From the NCBI GenBank assembly GCA_965229695.1, contig OZ245921.1:1116001-1180000 (forward strand): a stretch of 64,000 nt of DNA, in the 5' to 3' direction. The translations under genes and the position numbers were made by a program. Below are positions 34,547-43,005 of this stretch, piece after piece (positions within the stretch are counted from its first letter, which is position 1; every line of letters begins with the position of its first letter). The notes under the pieces were generated by a model. That model searched no databases. It was given only the letters and a program-made list of their open reading frames with translations, and had not been told where the DNA came from. Source of the DNA: JANSYL01 sp965229695 (GTDB taxonomy: Bacteria > Pseudomonadota > Alphaproteobacteria > Rhodobacterales > Rhodobacteraceae).

Positions 34547-35026
34547 TTACTCCATCGCCTCGATCACCCAACGTTCCATGCCGTTTTTGATCTGCTCACG
34601 GATCGCCTCGGGATCATCGGCAAACATCGCATGGATATAGAGAGTCTTTTCATCTTCGGTCACATCCAGGCTCAAGGTGCCGGGCGTCAGTGAGATCAGA
34701 TTGGTCACCAGCAAGATTTCCATCTCGCCCTTCACGTCCAAGGGGACCGAGATGATGCCGGGGCGCGATTTATGCTGCGGGGTCAGCACATCCCAAACCA
34801 CCTGAAGCGAACTGACGACCAGCTCGTAAAGGAACAGCACCAAAAGCTTCGCCCAGCGCCAAACCCGGCGGAAGTAAAGTTCGGAGCCTGGGAACAAGGA
34901 GCGCGTGATGTAAAGCGCGCCCGAGCCGAACAAGAACCCAACGGCCAGCCCGCTGAGGGTGATGTTGCCGGTCAACGCCGCCCAGGCGATGGCCAAAACG
35001 ATATTGAGCGTGACGATGTTGATCAT
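34547..35026 (-). CDS. mrpE: Na+/H+ antiporter subunit E
   Basis: 159 residues. N-terminal helices (MINIVTLNIVLAIAWAALTG; GLAVGFLFGSGALYI) and a cytoplasmic C-terminus with LVTNLISLTPGTLSLDVTEDEKTLYIHAMF, the signature of MrpE/PhaE. It starts as ATGA overlapping the mrpD stop. MrpE supports assembly of the complex. Confidence 0.93.
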   Translation of the reverse strand: MINIVTLNIVLAIAWAALTGNITLSGLAVGFLFGSGALYITRSLFPGSELYFRRVWRWAKLLVLFLYELVVSSLQVVWDVLTPQHKSRPGIISVPLDVKGEMEILLVTNLISLTPGTLSLDVTEDEKTLYIHAMFADDPEAIREQIKNGMERWVIEAME

Positions 35027-36570
35027 TCTCCACCCTCCAACAAGGCAAGCCCGTCACCGGCCAAGGCATCCGCATCCTGTGGGCCCAATACAGCCGAGAC
35101 ATAGGCCGATGGGTCCAGCAGTTGTTCCGCCGAGCGTTCTGCAAACTGCACGAAAGGCTCGGGGAAGAGCCCGATGATACAGGTTAGCACGGCCAGCGAG
35201 GCAATGGGTGTTAGAAGCGATGCCCGTTCTTTCGTGGTCAAGCTGGACAGCTTTGGCTGCAAGCCCGCTGGATGCGGCTTCCAAAACGCATTGCCCCAGA
35301 TTTTGGTCATGGAATAGATCGTCAAAAGCCCGACAGCCAAGGCTACCGCCGCGATCCAATAGGCCCCAATATCAAGCGAGGCCTTGACCAGAACGTATTT
35401 TGCCCAAAAGCCCGAAAGTGGTGGGAAACCCGCCAGCGAAAAGGCTGGGATCAGGAACAGAAGCCCAAGGAAGGGCGCGTATTTGTAAAGCCCGCCGATC
35501 TTGTCCAACTCGGTCGACCCGGCGATACGCTGAGCGACACCCGCGACCAAGAACAGGTTCGCTTTCACGATGATATGGTGCACGAGGTAGAAGACCGCGC
35601 CCACCAGCGCCAAGGGGGTGTAAAGCGCCAGGCCCAGGATCATGTAGCCAATCTGGCTGACGATGTGAAAGCTTAGGATGCGACGGAAATCATTCATCGC
35701 TGCGGCGCCCAAAACACCGGTGACCATGGTAAAGCCCGCCACCCACAGAAGGATCGTATGGGTATAGGCCACATCGGTGGTGAAGATCAGCGTGAAGGTC
35801 CGCATCAGGGCATAAACCCCAACCTTGGTCAGCAGCCCCGCAAAAATCGCCGATACGGAAATAGCTGGTGTGTGGTAGCTGGCCGGCAGCCAGAAAAACA
35901 ACGGGAAGACCGCGGCCTTCACCCCAAAGGCGACCATGAACATCACGGCAACCACGACCAACAGCCCAGGGTTATCAACCTGCTGCACGGCCAAGTGTAG
36001 GTCGGCCATGTTCAACGTGCCGGTCATCCCATAAAGCAGGCCAACCCCCGACAAGAACAGGATGGTCGAAACCAGGTTCAGGGTCACATATTTGATGCCG
36101 CCGTCTAGCTGGATCTTTTGGCCGCCCAGGATCAACAGACCAAAGCTGGCGATCAGCATGACCTCAAACCAAACATAGAGGTTGAAAAGGTCACCGGTCA
36201 GGAACGCGCCGCAGACGCCAGCCAAAAGCACCTGAAACAGGGCGTGATAGCCCAGCTGCTCTTTGCGCTCTTCGATATCGGCCAGGGCGTAGACCGCCAC
36301 GGCCAGCCCGGTAATGCCAGTGATCACCACCATCACCGCCGATAAAAGATCGGCCACTAGGGTAATCCCAAACGGCGCGGCCCATGTGCCCATTTGGGCG
36401 GCCACAACACCTTCGCGCAAAACCTCGACCATCAAGGTTCCGCTGGCGATCAAAAGGGCAAAAGACCCGATCACCGATAACCACCGGCCCTCGGGCCCGC
36501 CCCGGAACAGGAAGGCCAGCACAGCCGTGGCAAAGGGGATGATAATGGGGGCGGCGAGGACCCAACTCAT
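35023..36570 (-). CDS. mrpD: Na+/H+ antiporter subunit D (complex I NuoN/M-like)
   Basis: 515 residues with about 14 helices of the proton-translocating NADH-quinone oxidoreductase subunit family. Visible: LYVWFEVMLIASFGLLILGG (lysine/glutamate pathway region), KAAVFPLFFWLPASYHTPAISVSAIFAGLLTKVGVYALMR, and FHIVSQIGYMILGLAL. The conserved Glu in WFEV and Lys in GVKAAVFPLF and LLTKVG match residues of the proton channel. Length and the lack of an MrpA-type extension make it MrpD. It overlaps mrpC and mrpE by ATGA at each end. Confidence 0.95.
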   Translation of the reverse strand: MSWVLAAPIIIPFATAVLAFLFRGGPEGRWLSVIGSFALLIASGTLMVEVLREGVVAAQMGTWAAPFGITLVADLLSAVMVVITGITGLAVAVYALADIEERKEQLGYHALFQVLLAGVCGAFLTGDLFNLYVWFEVMLIASFGLLILGGQKIQLDGGIKYVTLNLVSTILFLSGVGLLYGMTGTLNMADLHLAVQQVDNPGLLVVVAVMFMVAFGVKAAVFPLFFWLPASYHTPAISVSAIFAGLLTKVGVYALMRTFTLIFTTDVAYTHTILLWVAGFTMVTGVLGAAAMNDFRRILSFHIVSQIGYMILGLALYTPLALVGAVFYLVHHIIVKANLFLVAGVAQRIAGSTELDKIGGLYKYAPFLGLLFLIPAFSLAGFPPLSGFWAKYVLVKASLDIGAYWIAAVALAVGLLTIYSMTKIWGNAFWKPHPAGLQPKLSSLTTKERASLLTPIASLAVLTCIIGLFPEPFVQFAERSAEQLLDPSAYVSAVLGPQDADALAGDGLALLEGGE

Positions 36571-36929
36571 TTCTGCGGCTCCTCGGGCTCGGCCAGGCGC
36601 ATCTCATCAGAGTTGAGCGTGCCGAGGTTTTGGTAGGTGCGATAAACCAGCGTGAGGGCAAAGGCGAAAAGGCCAAAGCCAATCACAATCGCCGTCAGAA
36701 CCAGGGCCTGGGGCAGCGCATTGGCAACCTCCCCCACCGGTGCGTCAGCGTCATAAGGGATCAGGGGCGGCGCCGCGGCCGTCAGACGGCCGGAAACAAA
36801 GATCGTCAGGTTGGCAGCGTTCGAAATCAGAACCAGTCCAAAGATGAACCGCAACACATTGCGCGCCAGCATCAGATAGACCGAAGCCGCAACCAAAACC
36901 CCAACCATGATAGCAACAAGCAATTCCAT
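36567..36929 (-). CDS. mrpC: Na+/H+ antiporter subunit C (NuoK-like)
   Basis: 120 residues from ATG 36929; the longer open frame reads into mrpB. Three helices resembling NuoK: MELLVAIMVGVLVAASVYLML, LRFIFGLVLISNAANLTIF, and ALPQALVLTAIVIGFGLFAFALTLVYRTY. The ALVLTAIVIGFG block is diagnostic. It overlaps the last base of mrpB (TGATG) and the start of mrpD (ATGA), so translation is coupled throughout. Confidence 0.94.
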   Translation of the reverse strand: MELLVAIMVGVLVAASVYLMLARNVLRFIFGLVLISNAANLTIFVSGRLTAAAPPLIPYDADAPVGEVANALPQALVLTAIVIGFGLFAFALTLVYRTYQNLGTLNSDEMRLAEPEEPQK

Positions 36930-37351
36930 CAGACTTCCTCCTCCAGCGCGAGGACGAGGGTCAGGATCGAACCGAAGACGACCAGGTATACCCCAATGTC
37001 GAAAACCAGGACCGAGCTGATCGGGACGTAATCGCCGGTTTCGCGATCCCCGATGAACCACCACTGCCCGGTGAAGAATGCATCACCAAAGAAGACCGCA
37101 TAAACACCCGCAAAAAGCGCGATCCCTAAGCCGATCATGGCGATATTCTGCGGCTCATAATGCAGGGCTCGGCGCGTCGCCTCGGCCCCTTGGGCGATGG
37201 CATAAAGCACAAAGCCCGTCGCGCCGATCAGCCCGCCGATGAACCCACCGCCAGGCAGGTTGTGACCGCGCAGAAGCATATAGATCGAGAACAGCAGCAA
37301 AAGCGCCGTCAGCAGCCGCGTGGCCGCGTTGAGGATGATCGAATTCATCAT
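36929..37351 (-). CDS. mrpB: Na+/H+ antiporter subunit B
   Basis: 140 residues with four helices and the MnhB motif LRGHNLPGGGFIGGLIGATGFVLYA near residues 28-52 (in the family, HNxPGGGFxGGL). Two ATG codons (37351, 37348) start the gene; the first overlaps the mrpA stop as ATGA. In this cluster mrpB is separate from mrpA, the seven-gene arrangement of group 1 Mrp systems, instead of a fused mrpAB. Confidence 0.94.
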   Translation of the reverse strand: MMNSIILNAATRLLTALLLLFSIYMLLRGHNLPGGGFIGGLIGATGFVLYAIAQGAEATRRALHYEPQNIAMIGLGIALFAGVYAVFFGDAFFTGQWWFIGDRETGDYVPISSVLVFDIGVYLVVFGSILTLVLALEEEV

Positions 37352-39651
37352 GTCCGGTCCTCCTCATCGCGGGTTCGCCCGTAATGGGTGCCCCGCAACA
37401 GCGCATAGGCCGCCAGCGCCGCGATCACGACCACAGCAATCTCGCCAAATGTGTCGAGCGCGCGGAAGTCGACCAAAATCACGTTGACGATGTTCTTGCC
37501 GAAGGCCTCGGGCCAGCTTGCGACCTCGAAGTAATCGGTTAGGCGGCGATCCAGCGGGTTTTGCAAAACCGCAACCAGAACCACGGTTGTCAGCGTGCCA
37601 ACAACGGCTGCCAAAACCGCATGCACGGGCCGTCGTTTGCGCGACCGAACAAGGCCCAGATGGGGCAGTTTCAACATCGCAACCGCCACCAGCACCACGA
37701 CCAGCGTTTCGACCAAAAGCTGCGTGATCGCCACATCGGGCGCGCTGAACATGATGAAGATCAGCGCGACCCCGATGCCGACCACGCCCAGGGCGGCGAT
37801 CGCGGTCATCCGGCTTTGGGTGAAGGCGGTCAGGATCGCGCCCGCAGTGATAAAGACCAGCACCGACCAATGCTTGAACAGCAGCCCGTCGAATTCCGCC
37901 CCCCAATCGACACTGAAGTTCAGCGCATCCTTCAGGTAGATCGTGGCACCCATCCCAATGGCCAAGGTGGCGAAGATCACAAAGATATAGCGCTGCAAAA
38001 CGCCCGATTGCAGGATACCGGTCTGCCAGGCGGCAAGCGCCTTGAGCCCGTCAAGCACCCGGTCCCAGCCGGGATCGAACTTGATCGGGTTGGCGGCAAA
38101 GACGCGGCCTAACCAATCCCTCAACGGGCGGTGGATCGCATAGACCACTGCGCCCGAAGCAAAGGTGATCAGCGAAAGGATAAAGGCCGCGTTCACCTCG
38201 CGGAACAGATAGATATCAACGGCATAGCTATAGTCGCCATACACAGCCCAGGTGCCCGGCGCGATCAGCCAAAGCTCGGCCAGATCGGGGGCAAGGCCAA
38301 AGCCGAGCGAAAAGACGCCCAGGATCAGTGGACAAATCCACATCGCCCAGGGCCCTTCATGGGGTGGTTTGGGCGTGTCCCCTAGCGGACCGGTGAACGG
38401 GCGCAGCACTGCGATGCCTGCGGCCGCAAACATCAGGACAGAGGCGGCAAAGATCGAGCCGGTGATCCAATACATGGCCACCTCCATCTCCAACCCTGCC
38501 TTGTACAGGAACTCTTTCCCGATGAAGCCAAAGAAGGGCGGAATACCGGCCATGGAAATGGCGGCCAAAGCACCCCCAAGAAACGTCAGCGGCATTTTCC
38601 GCCAAAGCCCGCGCAGGATGGGGGCCTCGCGCGTGCCGGTTTCATGGTCGACAATGCCGATCATCAAAAAGAGCGCGGCCTTGTAAAGCGAATGCACCAC
38701 CAGGAAGAGCATCATGGCCTTGATCGCATCTGCCGTTCCCGCGCCGATAAACAGCGTCAACGCCCCCAGCGCCATCAGCGTGGTATAGGCCAAGACCTGT
38801 TTGATATCGGTCTGCCGGATCGCCAGGATCGAGGCAAAGACGGTGGTAAAGCCGCCTGCGATGATGAGCGCCCAGAACCAGGGCTCGGTTCCGCCTAAGG
38901 CTGGGTTCATGCGCGCCATCAGGTAGACGCCGCCTTTCACCATCGTGGCCGAATGCAGATAGGCCGACACCGGCGTTGGTGCCGCCATCGCGTTCGGCAG
39001 CCAGAAATGGAACGGGAACTGCGCCGATTTGGTGAAAGCCCCGGCCAAGAACAGGATCAAGATCGGCAGGTAAAGCGGATGCTCGCGGATCACATCGCCT
39101 TGGGTCAGGATCACGCTTAGCTCAAACGACCCTGCCACATTGCCCAGCAGGATCATGCCCGCCAGCAAGGCCAATCCGCCCGTGCCGGTGACCAGCAGCG
39201 CCTGTAGCGCCGAGCGCCGTGATTTCGCCTCGTCCGAGGAAAAGCCGATCAGAAGGTAGGAAGAGATCGTGGTGATTTCCCAGAACACGAACAGGGCAAT
39301 CAGGTTATCAGCCAAAACCAGGCCCAACATACCCACCATGAACAGCATCAAAAACAGCACAAATCGTGGGTATTCCGGGTGATTGCCCAAGTACTTGGTG
39401 GAATAAAGCGTGACCAAACTGCCGATGCCCGAGATCAGCAAAGCAAATGTCAGCGACAGCCCATCGATCAGCACCGATAGGCGGATATCCATCGAAGAAA
39501 CCCAATCGATCCCCAAGAGCACTGGATCGCCTTGAGAAACTGGACCGACAAACTGCAAGAAGAACGCGAAAAGGGCCGCAGGGATTGCGACCGAAATCCA
39601 GCCCGCCGGGCCGCCATAGACCCGGGGCACTTCAGCGCCAGTGCTTGCCAC
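37348..39651 (-). CDS. mrpA: Na+/H+ antiporter subunit A (complex I NuoL-like)
   Basis: 767 residues starting at a GTG (39651) preceded by AGGAAGAAAGG. NuoL-like core: YSTKYLGNHPEYPRFVLFL, FWEITTISSYLLIGF, FTKSAQFPFHFWLPNAMAAPTPVSAYLHSATMVKGGVYLMARM, and VHSLYKAALFLMIGIVDHETGTR. The C-terminal ~170 residues hold the MbhD/MbhE-like helices (AITQLLVETLVVVLVAVAMLKLP). It is the largest subunit of the Mrp Na+/H+ antiporter, used for sodium and alkali tolerance. It is the first antiporter gene and lies 83 bases after the universal-stress gene. Confidence 0.95.
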   Translation of the reverse strand: MASTGAEVPRVYGGPAGWISVAIPAALFAFFLQFVGPVSQGDPVLLGIDWVSSMDIRLSVLIDGLSLTFALLISGIGSLVTLYSTKYLGNHPEYPRFVLFLMLFMVGMLGLVLADNLIALFVFWEITTISSYLLIGFSSDEAKSRRSALQALLVTGTGGLALLAGMILLGNVAGSFELSVILTQGDVIREHPLYLPILILFLAGAFTKSAQFPFHFWLPNAMAAPTPVSAYLHSATMVKGGVYLMARMNPALGGTEPWFWALIIAGGFTTVFASILAIRQTDIKQVLAYTTLMALGALTLFIGAGTADAIKAMMLFLVVHSLYKAALFLMIGIVDHETGTREAPILRGLWRKMPLTFLGGALAAISMAGIPPFFGFIGKEFLYKAGLEMEVAMYWITGSIFAASVLMFAAAGIAVLRPFTGPLGDTPKPPHEGPWAMWICPLILGVFSLGFGLAPDLAELWLIAPGTWAVYGDYSYAVDIYLFREVNAAFILSLITFASGAVVYAIHRPLRDWLGRVFAANPIKFDPGWDRVLDGLKALAAWQTGILQSGVLQRYIFVIFATLAIGMGATIYLKDALNFSVDWGAEFDGLLFKHWSVLVFITAGAILTAFTQSRMTAIAALGVVGIGVALIFIMFSAPDVAITQLLVETLVVVLVAVAMLKLPHLGLVRSRKRRPVHAVLAAVVGTLTTVVLVAVLQNPLDRRLTDYFEVASWPEAFGKNIVNVILVDFRALDTFGEIAVVVIAALAAYALLRGTHYGRTRDEEDRT

Positions 39652-39734
39652 CCTCGCTCACCCTTTCTTCCTGCGCGGGCCCACTGGCCGACGCTGTTGA
39701 CGTTTGATGCCGATCACCCGTCGGCACCTATGAC

Positions 39735-40700
39735 TTAACCCGTGGCCTCCAGGGTCACAGGTGAAACAAAACCATCCGGTTTCACCGCGATGACGGAACA
39801 GCGCACGCGGCTGAGGATCGTTTCAGCGGTGTTGCCCATCACAAACCCGGACACGCCGGTCCGGCCAACCGTACCCATCACGATCAAATCGGTGCCATCC
39901 TTTTCGGCAAACTCGGCAATCACATCGCCGGGCTGGCCCTTCATCAGCACGATCTTTTGTGGCGACACTTGCGTGTAATCGCCCATCAGGACACGCAGCC
40001 GATCTTCGGCAGCTTCGGCTTCGCGCTGAACCAGGACATCGACCTCTCCGGCATAGGCCTTGGTATAGCGCCCATGGCGCAGAGCCTGTTCTTCGTTCAA
40101 CTGCCAGGCATGCAGCACCTTGACCTCGGCCTGGTCGCGCTCGGCCAGCGATGTGGCCAAATCCAACACTAGGCGATCCAGACGGTCACGCGCCGGGTCG
40201 CCCGTGGGTTCAGGGTCAACCGTCGCCAGGATATTATCGAAATTGCCATCGCCCGGCCCCATCAGCATCCAGACCGGGCAAGGGCATTTTCGCAGAAGGT
40301 GCATGTCAAAGCCCTTCATCACGCCGCGCCCATGGGGGGCAGCCGTGGCCCCTTTGATCACGATGTCATGGCCTTCGCGCAGAACCATACGGATCACTTC
40401 GACAAAGGGGCTGCCTTGCAGAACCGCCTCTGTCACCTCCACGCCTTCCTTGCGCGCGCGGTCGGCCAGTTTGGTCAGGCGGTCGCGGTGATAGGCAATC
40501 ACATCATCTTCGATCTCGGCCCCGCGTCGCCCAGAAAGCGCGGCCATCAGGCGCCCGAGTTCGCCCGGGGCTGCGTCAATCACATCGACCAAGGTCAGCG
40601 CCGCACCGTTCAGCTTGGCAAGGTGGATCGCACGCTCCAGCGCGACCTCGCTCAGGCTTTCTTCGGTCAGAACGGCCAGAATTGACCTAAAACGCTTCAT
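39735..40700 (-). CDS. Tandem-domain universal stress protein (UspA family)
   Basis: 321 residues from ATG 40700, two UspA domains of about 150 residues each. Domain 1 begins FRSILAVLTEESLSEVALERAIHLA; domain 2 ends with LIVMGTVGRTGVSGFVMGNTAETILSRVRCSVIAVKPDG, in which GTVGRTG-x9-GNTAE is the ATP-binding signature G-2x-G-9x-G-(S/T). Domain 1 has a weaker motif (VIKGATAAPHGRGVMKGFDMHLLRK). Tandem Usps such as UspE respond to stress. The gene is placed directly before mrpA in the same direction, so stress response and ion homeostasis may share a promoter. It is divergent from a LysR gene. Confidence 0.88.
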   Translation of the reverse strand: MKRFRSILAVLTEESLSEVALERAIHLAKLNGAALTLVDVIDAAPGELGRLMAALSGRRGAEIEDDVIAYHRDRLTKLADRARKEGVEVTEAVLQGSPFVEVIRMVLREGHDIVIKGATAAPHGRGVMKGFDMHLLRKCPCPVWMLMGPGDGNFDNILATVDPEPTGDPARDRLDRLVLDLATSLAERDQAEVKVLHAWQLNEEQALRHGRYTKAYAGEVDVLVQREAEAAEDRLRVLMGDYTQVSPQKIVLMKGQPGDVIAEFAEKDGTDLIVMGTVGRTGVSGFVMGNTAETILSRVRCSVIAVKPDGFVSPVTLEATG

Positions 40701-40752
40701 GGAGCCTACCTTTACCACTCGGTGGAGAGCTAGGGAGCGACGGCCAATTGGT

Positions 40753-40789
40753 CCAATCGAAACTAATCGCCTTTTTGATAGATTCTATC
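40753..40789. promoter_or_regulatory. Candidate LysR operator region between usp and first OxyR-like gene
   Basis: CCAATCGAAA (40753-40762) followed by CCTTTTT and the dyad GATAG-ATT-CTATC (40777-40789), 13 bases before the LysR start. The decamer recurs in inverted orientation (TTTCGATTGG) before the second LysR gene, also beside CCTTTTT and GATAG. ATAG/CTAT half sites are typical of OxyR-type binding sites; the short 3-base gap is not. Confidence 0.5.
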
Positions 40790-40802
40790 TATAAGTCGAT
40801 GC

Positions 40803-41723
40803 ATGGTGACCCTGCAGCAGCTTCGATACCTCTGCGCCTTGGCCGACACGTTGCATTTCAGGCGGGCGGCGGATCGGTGCCATGTGACCCAACCCACGCT
40901 GTCGGCCCAGCTGGCCACGATGGAGGCCAATCTGGGCGTGCAGTTGGTCGAGCGGTCGCGCGCCCGGGTGGTTCTGACCCCGGAAGGCACCGAAATCGCG
41001 GCGCGGGCCCGTGCGGTGCTGCGCGATGTCAACGATATCGTTGAACTCGCGCGGCGCGGCCAATCCGCCTTAACCGGAACAATCCGCGTCGGCGTCGTGC
41101 AATCGCTTGGCTCTTATTTGTTGCCTTTGGTGATCCCCGATTTGCACGCCGCGCACCCCGAGCTGAAGCTTTATGTCCGCGAAGGCCTGGCCGCTGACCT
41201 GCAATCGCGCCTGGAAGACGGCGCGCTTGATCTTTTGTTCTTTCCCCTGCCTGCAAAGGGCGGCGATTTCGAAGATGCGCGTCTGTTTCGCGAGCCGCTG
41301 CTGGTCGTCACCCCAACCGATCACGCGCTTAGCCAACCCGCACGCATCCCGCGCGCGCAATTGGCTGGGGAAACGTTGCTGACGCTGGAACCTGGCCACA
41401 AGCTACACGAGGAAGTGCGCCAGATATGCGAAGCGACGGGTGCCAATCTGAGTTTGGATTACGGCGCCACCTCACTCGATACGATCCGCCAAATGGTGGC
41501 GATGGGCTTGGGTATTTCTCTGCTGCCCGCGCTTTATATCCGATCAGAGGTTCGGCCCAACACGCTGGTCACCGCCCGCCCGCTCGAAGGGCCACAGCCC
41601 TTTCGGACCGTGGGCATGGTGTGGCGGCGGCGGGCCGTCCGCGCGGCGGATTATGGCGAATTGGCCCAAACCCTGCGCGCAATCCTGCGGCGCACCGCAC
41701 CTGAGGTTACGGTCATCGATTAG
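40803..41723 (+). CDS. OxyR-like LysR-family regulator, copy 1
   Basis: 306 residues. HTH: TLQQLRYLCALADTLHFRRAADRCHVTQPTLSAQLATME. The effector domain follows OxyR closely, including TSLDTIRQMVAMGLGISLLPALYI. In the redox loop, the position of the peroxidatic Cys199 of E. coli OxyR is Lys200 (GHKLHEE), whereas the partner Cys208 is kept as Cys209. It therefore cannot form the classical intramolecular disulfide. It is divergent from the usp-mrp operon, which it may regulate. ATG is preceded by no strong ribosome site; a start one codon away is not available. Confidence 0.87.
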   Translation: MVTLQQLRYLCALADTLHFRRAADRCHVTQPTLSAQLATMEANLGVQLVERSRARVVLTPEGTEIAARARAVLRDVNDIVELARRGQSALTGTIRVGVVQSLGSYLLPLVIPDLHAAHPELKLYVREGLAADLQSRLEDGALDLLFFPLPAKGGDFEDARLFREPLLVVTPTDHALSQPARIPRAQLAGETLLTLEPGHKLHEEVRQICEATGANLSLDYGATSLDTIRQMVAMGLGISLLPALYIRSEVRPNTLVTARPLEGPQPFRTVGMVWRRRAVRAADYGELAQTLRAILRRTAPEVTVID

Positions 41724-42007
41724 CGCAACAGCAGTCAGAGACGTTTCTGATCGGAGCGTTGAAATCCAAGAACCGGATGGGTCAGGGTAGCTGACGGCAG
41801 GGGCCACACTGATCCCATCCGGGTTGGTGAGCTTGCAGGTCCGTGAGCGCTGGAAGGGACAACCACCAGCTCGGCAAGGCCACCTTCAACAGCACGCGCG
41901 TGCCCACGTCCTGTCGATTTCTTGGTCCTTCATATGTAGCCGAGTCGAGGCATAGGAAAAAGCAGATAGGCCTTTTTCTTTCGATTGGAAAAAACTATAT
42001 CACTGCC
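41724..42007. other. Gap between the two OxyR-like genes
   Basis: 284 bases without a gene. The first ~200 bases show no recognisable structure. The last 40 carry GATAGG-CCTTTTTC-TTTCGATTGG-AAAAAACTAT, the presumed control region of the second LysR gene. Confidence 0.55.
41979..41988. promoter_or_regulatory. Shared decamer in the second OxyR-like promoter
   Basis: TTTCGATTGG at 41979-41988 is the exact reverse complement of CCAATCGAAA at 40753-40762. It lies 19 bases before the ATG of the second LysR gene and is framed by GATAGG (41965-41970) and CTATATC. Suggests a common regulator or cross-regulation of both paralogues. Confidence 0.5.
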
Positions 42008-42946
42008 ATGCCTATTTCCGTCCCGCCCCTCACCTTACGTCAGCTACGCTATCTGATTGCGCTAGAAGAAACGCAGCATTTTCGCGAGGCGGCGGAAAGC
42101 TGTGGCATCTCTCAACCCTCTCTTTCCGTTCAGATAAAAACGTTGGAGGAGGCTCTTGGCCTGACCCTGGTTGAACGTGGTCGCGGTCCGGTGCGCCTCA
42201 CCCTGTCGGGTCGTGAGGTCGCCAGACGCGCGCGGGATATCCTGGATGCCACGCAAGGCATCTTGGACCTGTCTGTCACCCTGCAGTCAGGGCTGGGTGG
42301 CACCATCCGGCTGGGCACCTCGGCCACGTTGGGCCCCTATTTGATGCCCCACGTTGTGGGCGATCTGCACCGATCCCACCCCGATCTCAGGCTTTATATC
42401 CGAGAGGCCGCACCGCGTGATCTGTTGCGCGAATTGGGCGATGGGGTGCATGACCTGATCCTGACCCAACTGCCCGTTTCGGGGGCCACCCTGTCAGTGG
42501 CGCGTCTGTTCCGCGAACCTTTATCCGTGGCCTTGCCAGCCGAACATCCGCTGTCCAAGAAAGAAACGCTTAACGCCAAGGATCTGACGGACCAAACGAT
42601 CCTATCCCTGTCCCCATCTTACACGCTGCATGACCAAATCTCGGCGCTTTGCGTCGAAACCGGCGCGCATCTGTCACGCGACTATGAAGGCACGTCGCTA
42701 GATGCCTTGCGGCAGATGGTGGCAATGGGGATGGGGCTGACGTTTTTGCCGGCACTCTATGTCGAATCTGAAATCGCGGGCCGGGCGCGCGACGTGGTGG
42801 TGCGCCCCTATCTTGGGCGGCGCTTTGCACGTTCCATCGGATTGGTCTGGCGAGGCGCGTCGGGGGCCGGTCCGGCCTATGAGCGTTTGGCGAATGCAAT
42901 CCGCGAAACCGGCAGGCGATTTCCGCAACTGGTGCTCGAAGGATGA
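42008..42946 (+). CDS. OxyR-like LysR-family regulator, copy 2
   Basis: 312 residues from ATG 42008; the frame is open to 41843 but the HTH (PPLTLRQLRYLIALEETQHFREAAESCGISQPSLSVQIKTLE) fixes the start. Effector domain has TSLDALRQMVAMGMGLTFLPALYV as in OxyR. Thr206 (SYTLHDQ) replaces the peroxidatic Cys199 and Cys215 corresponds to Cys208. It is a clear paralogue of the previous LysR protein in the same orientation, so a tandem duplication is likely. Targets are unknown; the 3' neighbour is an Ldh2-like gene 59 bases on. Confidence 0.87.
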   Translation: MPISVPPLTLRQLRYLIALEETQHFREAAESCGISQPSLSVQIKTLEEALGLTLVERGRGPVRLTLSGREVARRARDILDATQGILDLSVTLQSGLGGTIRLGTSATLGPYLMPHVVGDLHRSHPDLRLYIREAAPRDLLRELGDGVHDLILTQLPVSGATLSVARLFREPLSVALPAEHPLSKKETLNAKDLTDQTILSLSPSYTLHDQISALCVETGAHLSRDYEGTSLDALRQMVAMGMGLTFLPALYVESEIAGRARDVVVRPYLGRRFARSIGLVWRGASGAGPAYERLANAIRETGRRFPQLVLEG

Positions 42947-43005
42947 CGCGGCGCCGACACCGGCGGGATTGACGGGTGCGCGCCGGGCGGCGAAGACTGC
43001 CGGTC

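Noticed and set aside
41724..41940. Possible transposase remnant between the two OxyR-like genes
   Set aside because: Short reading stretches here resemble no transposase I can name and there are no terminal inverted repeats.
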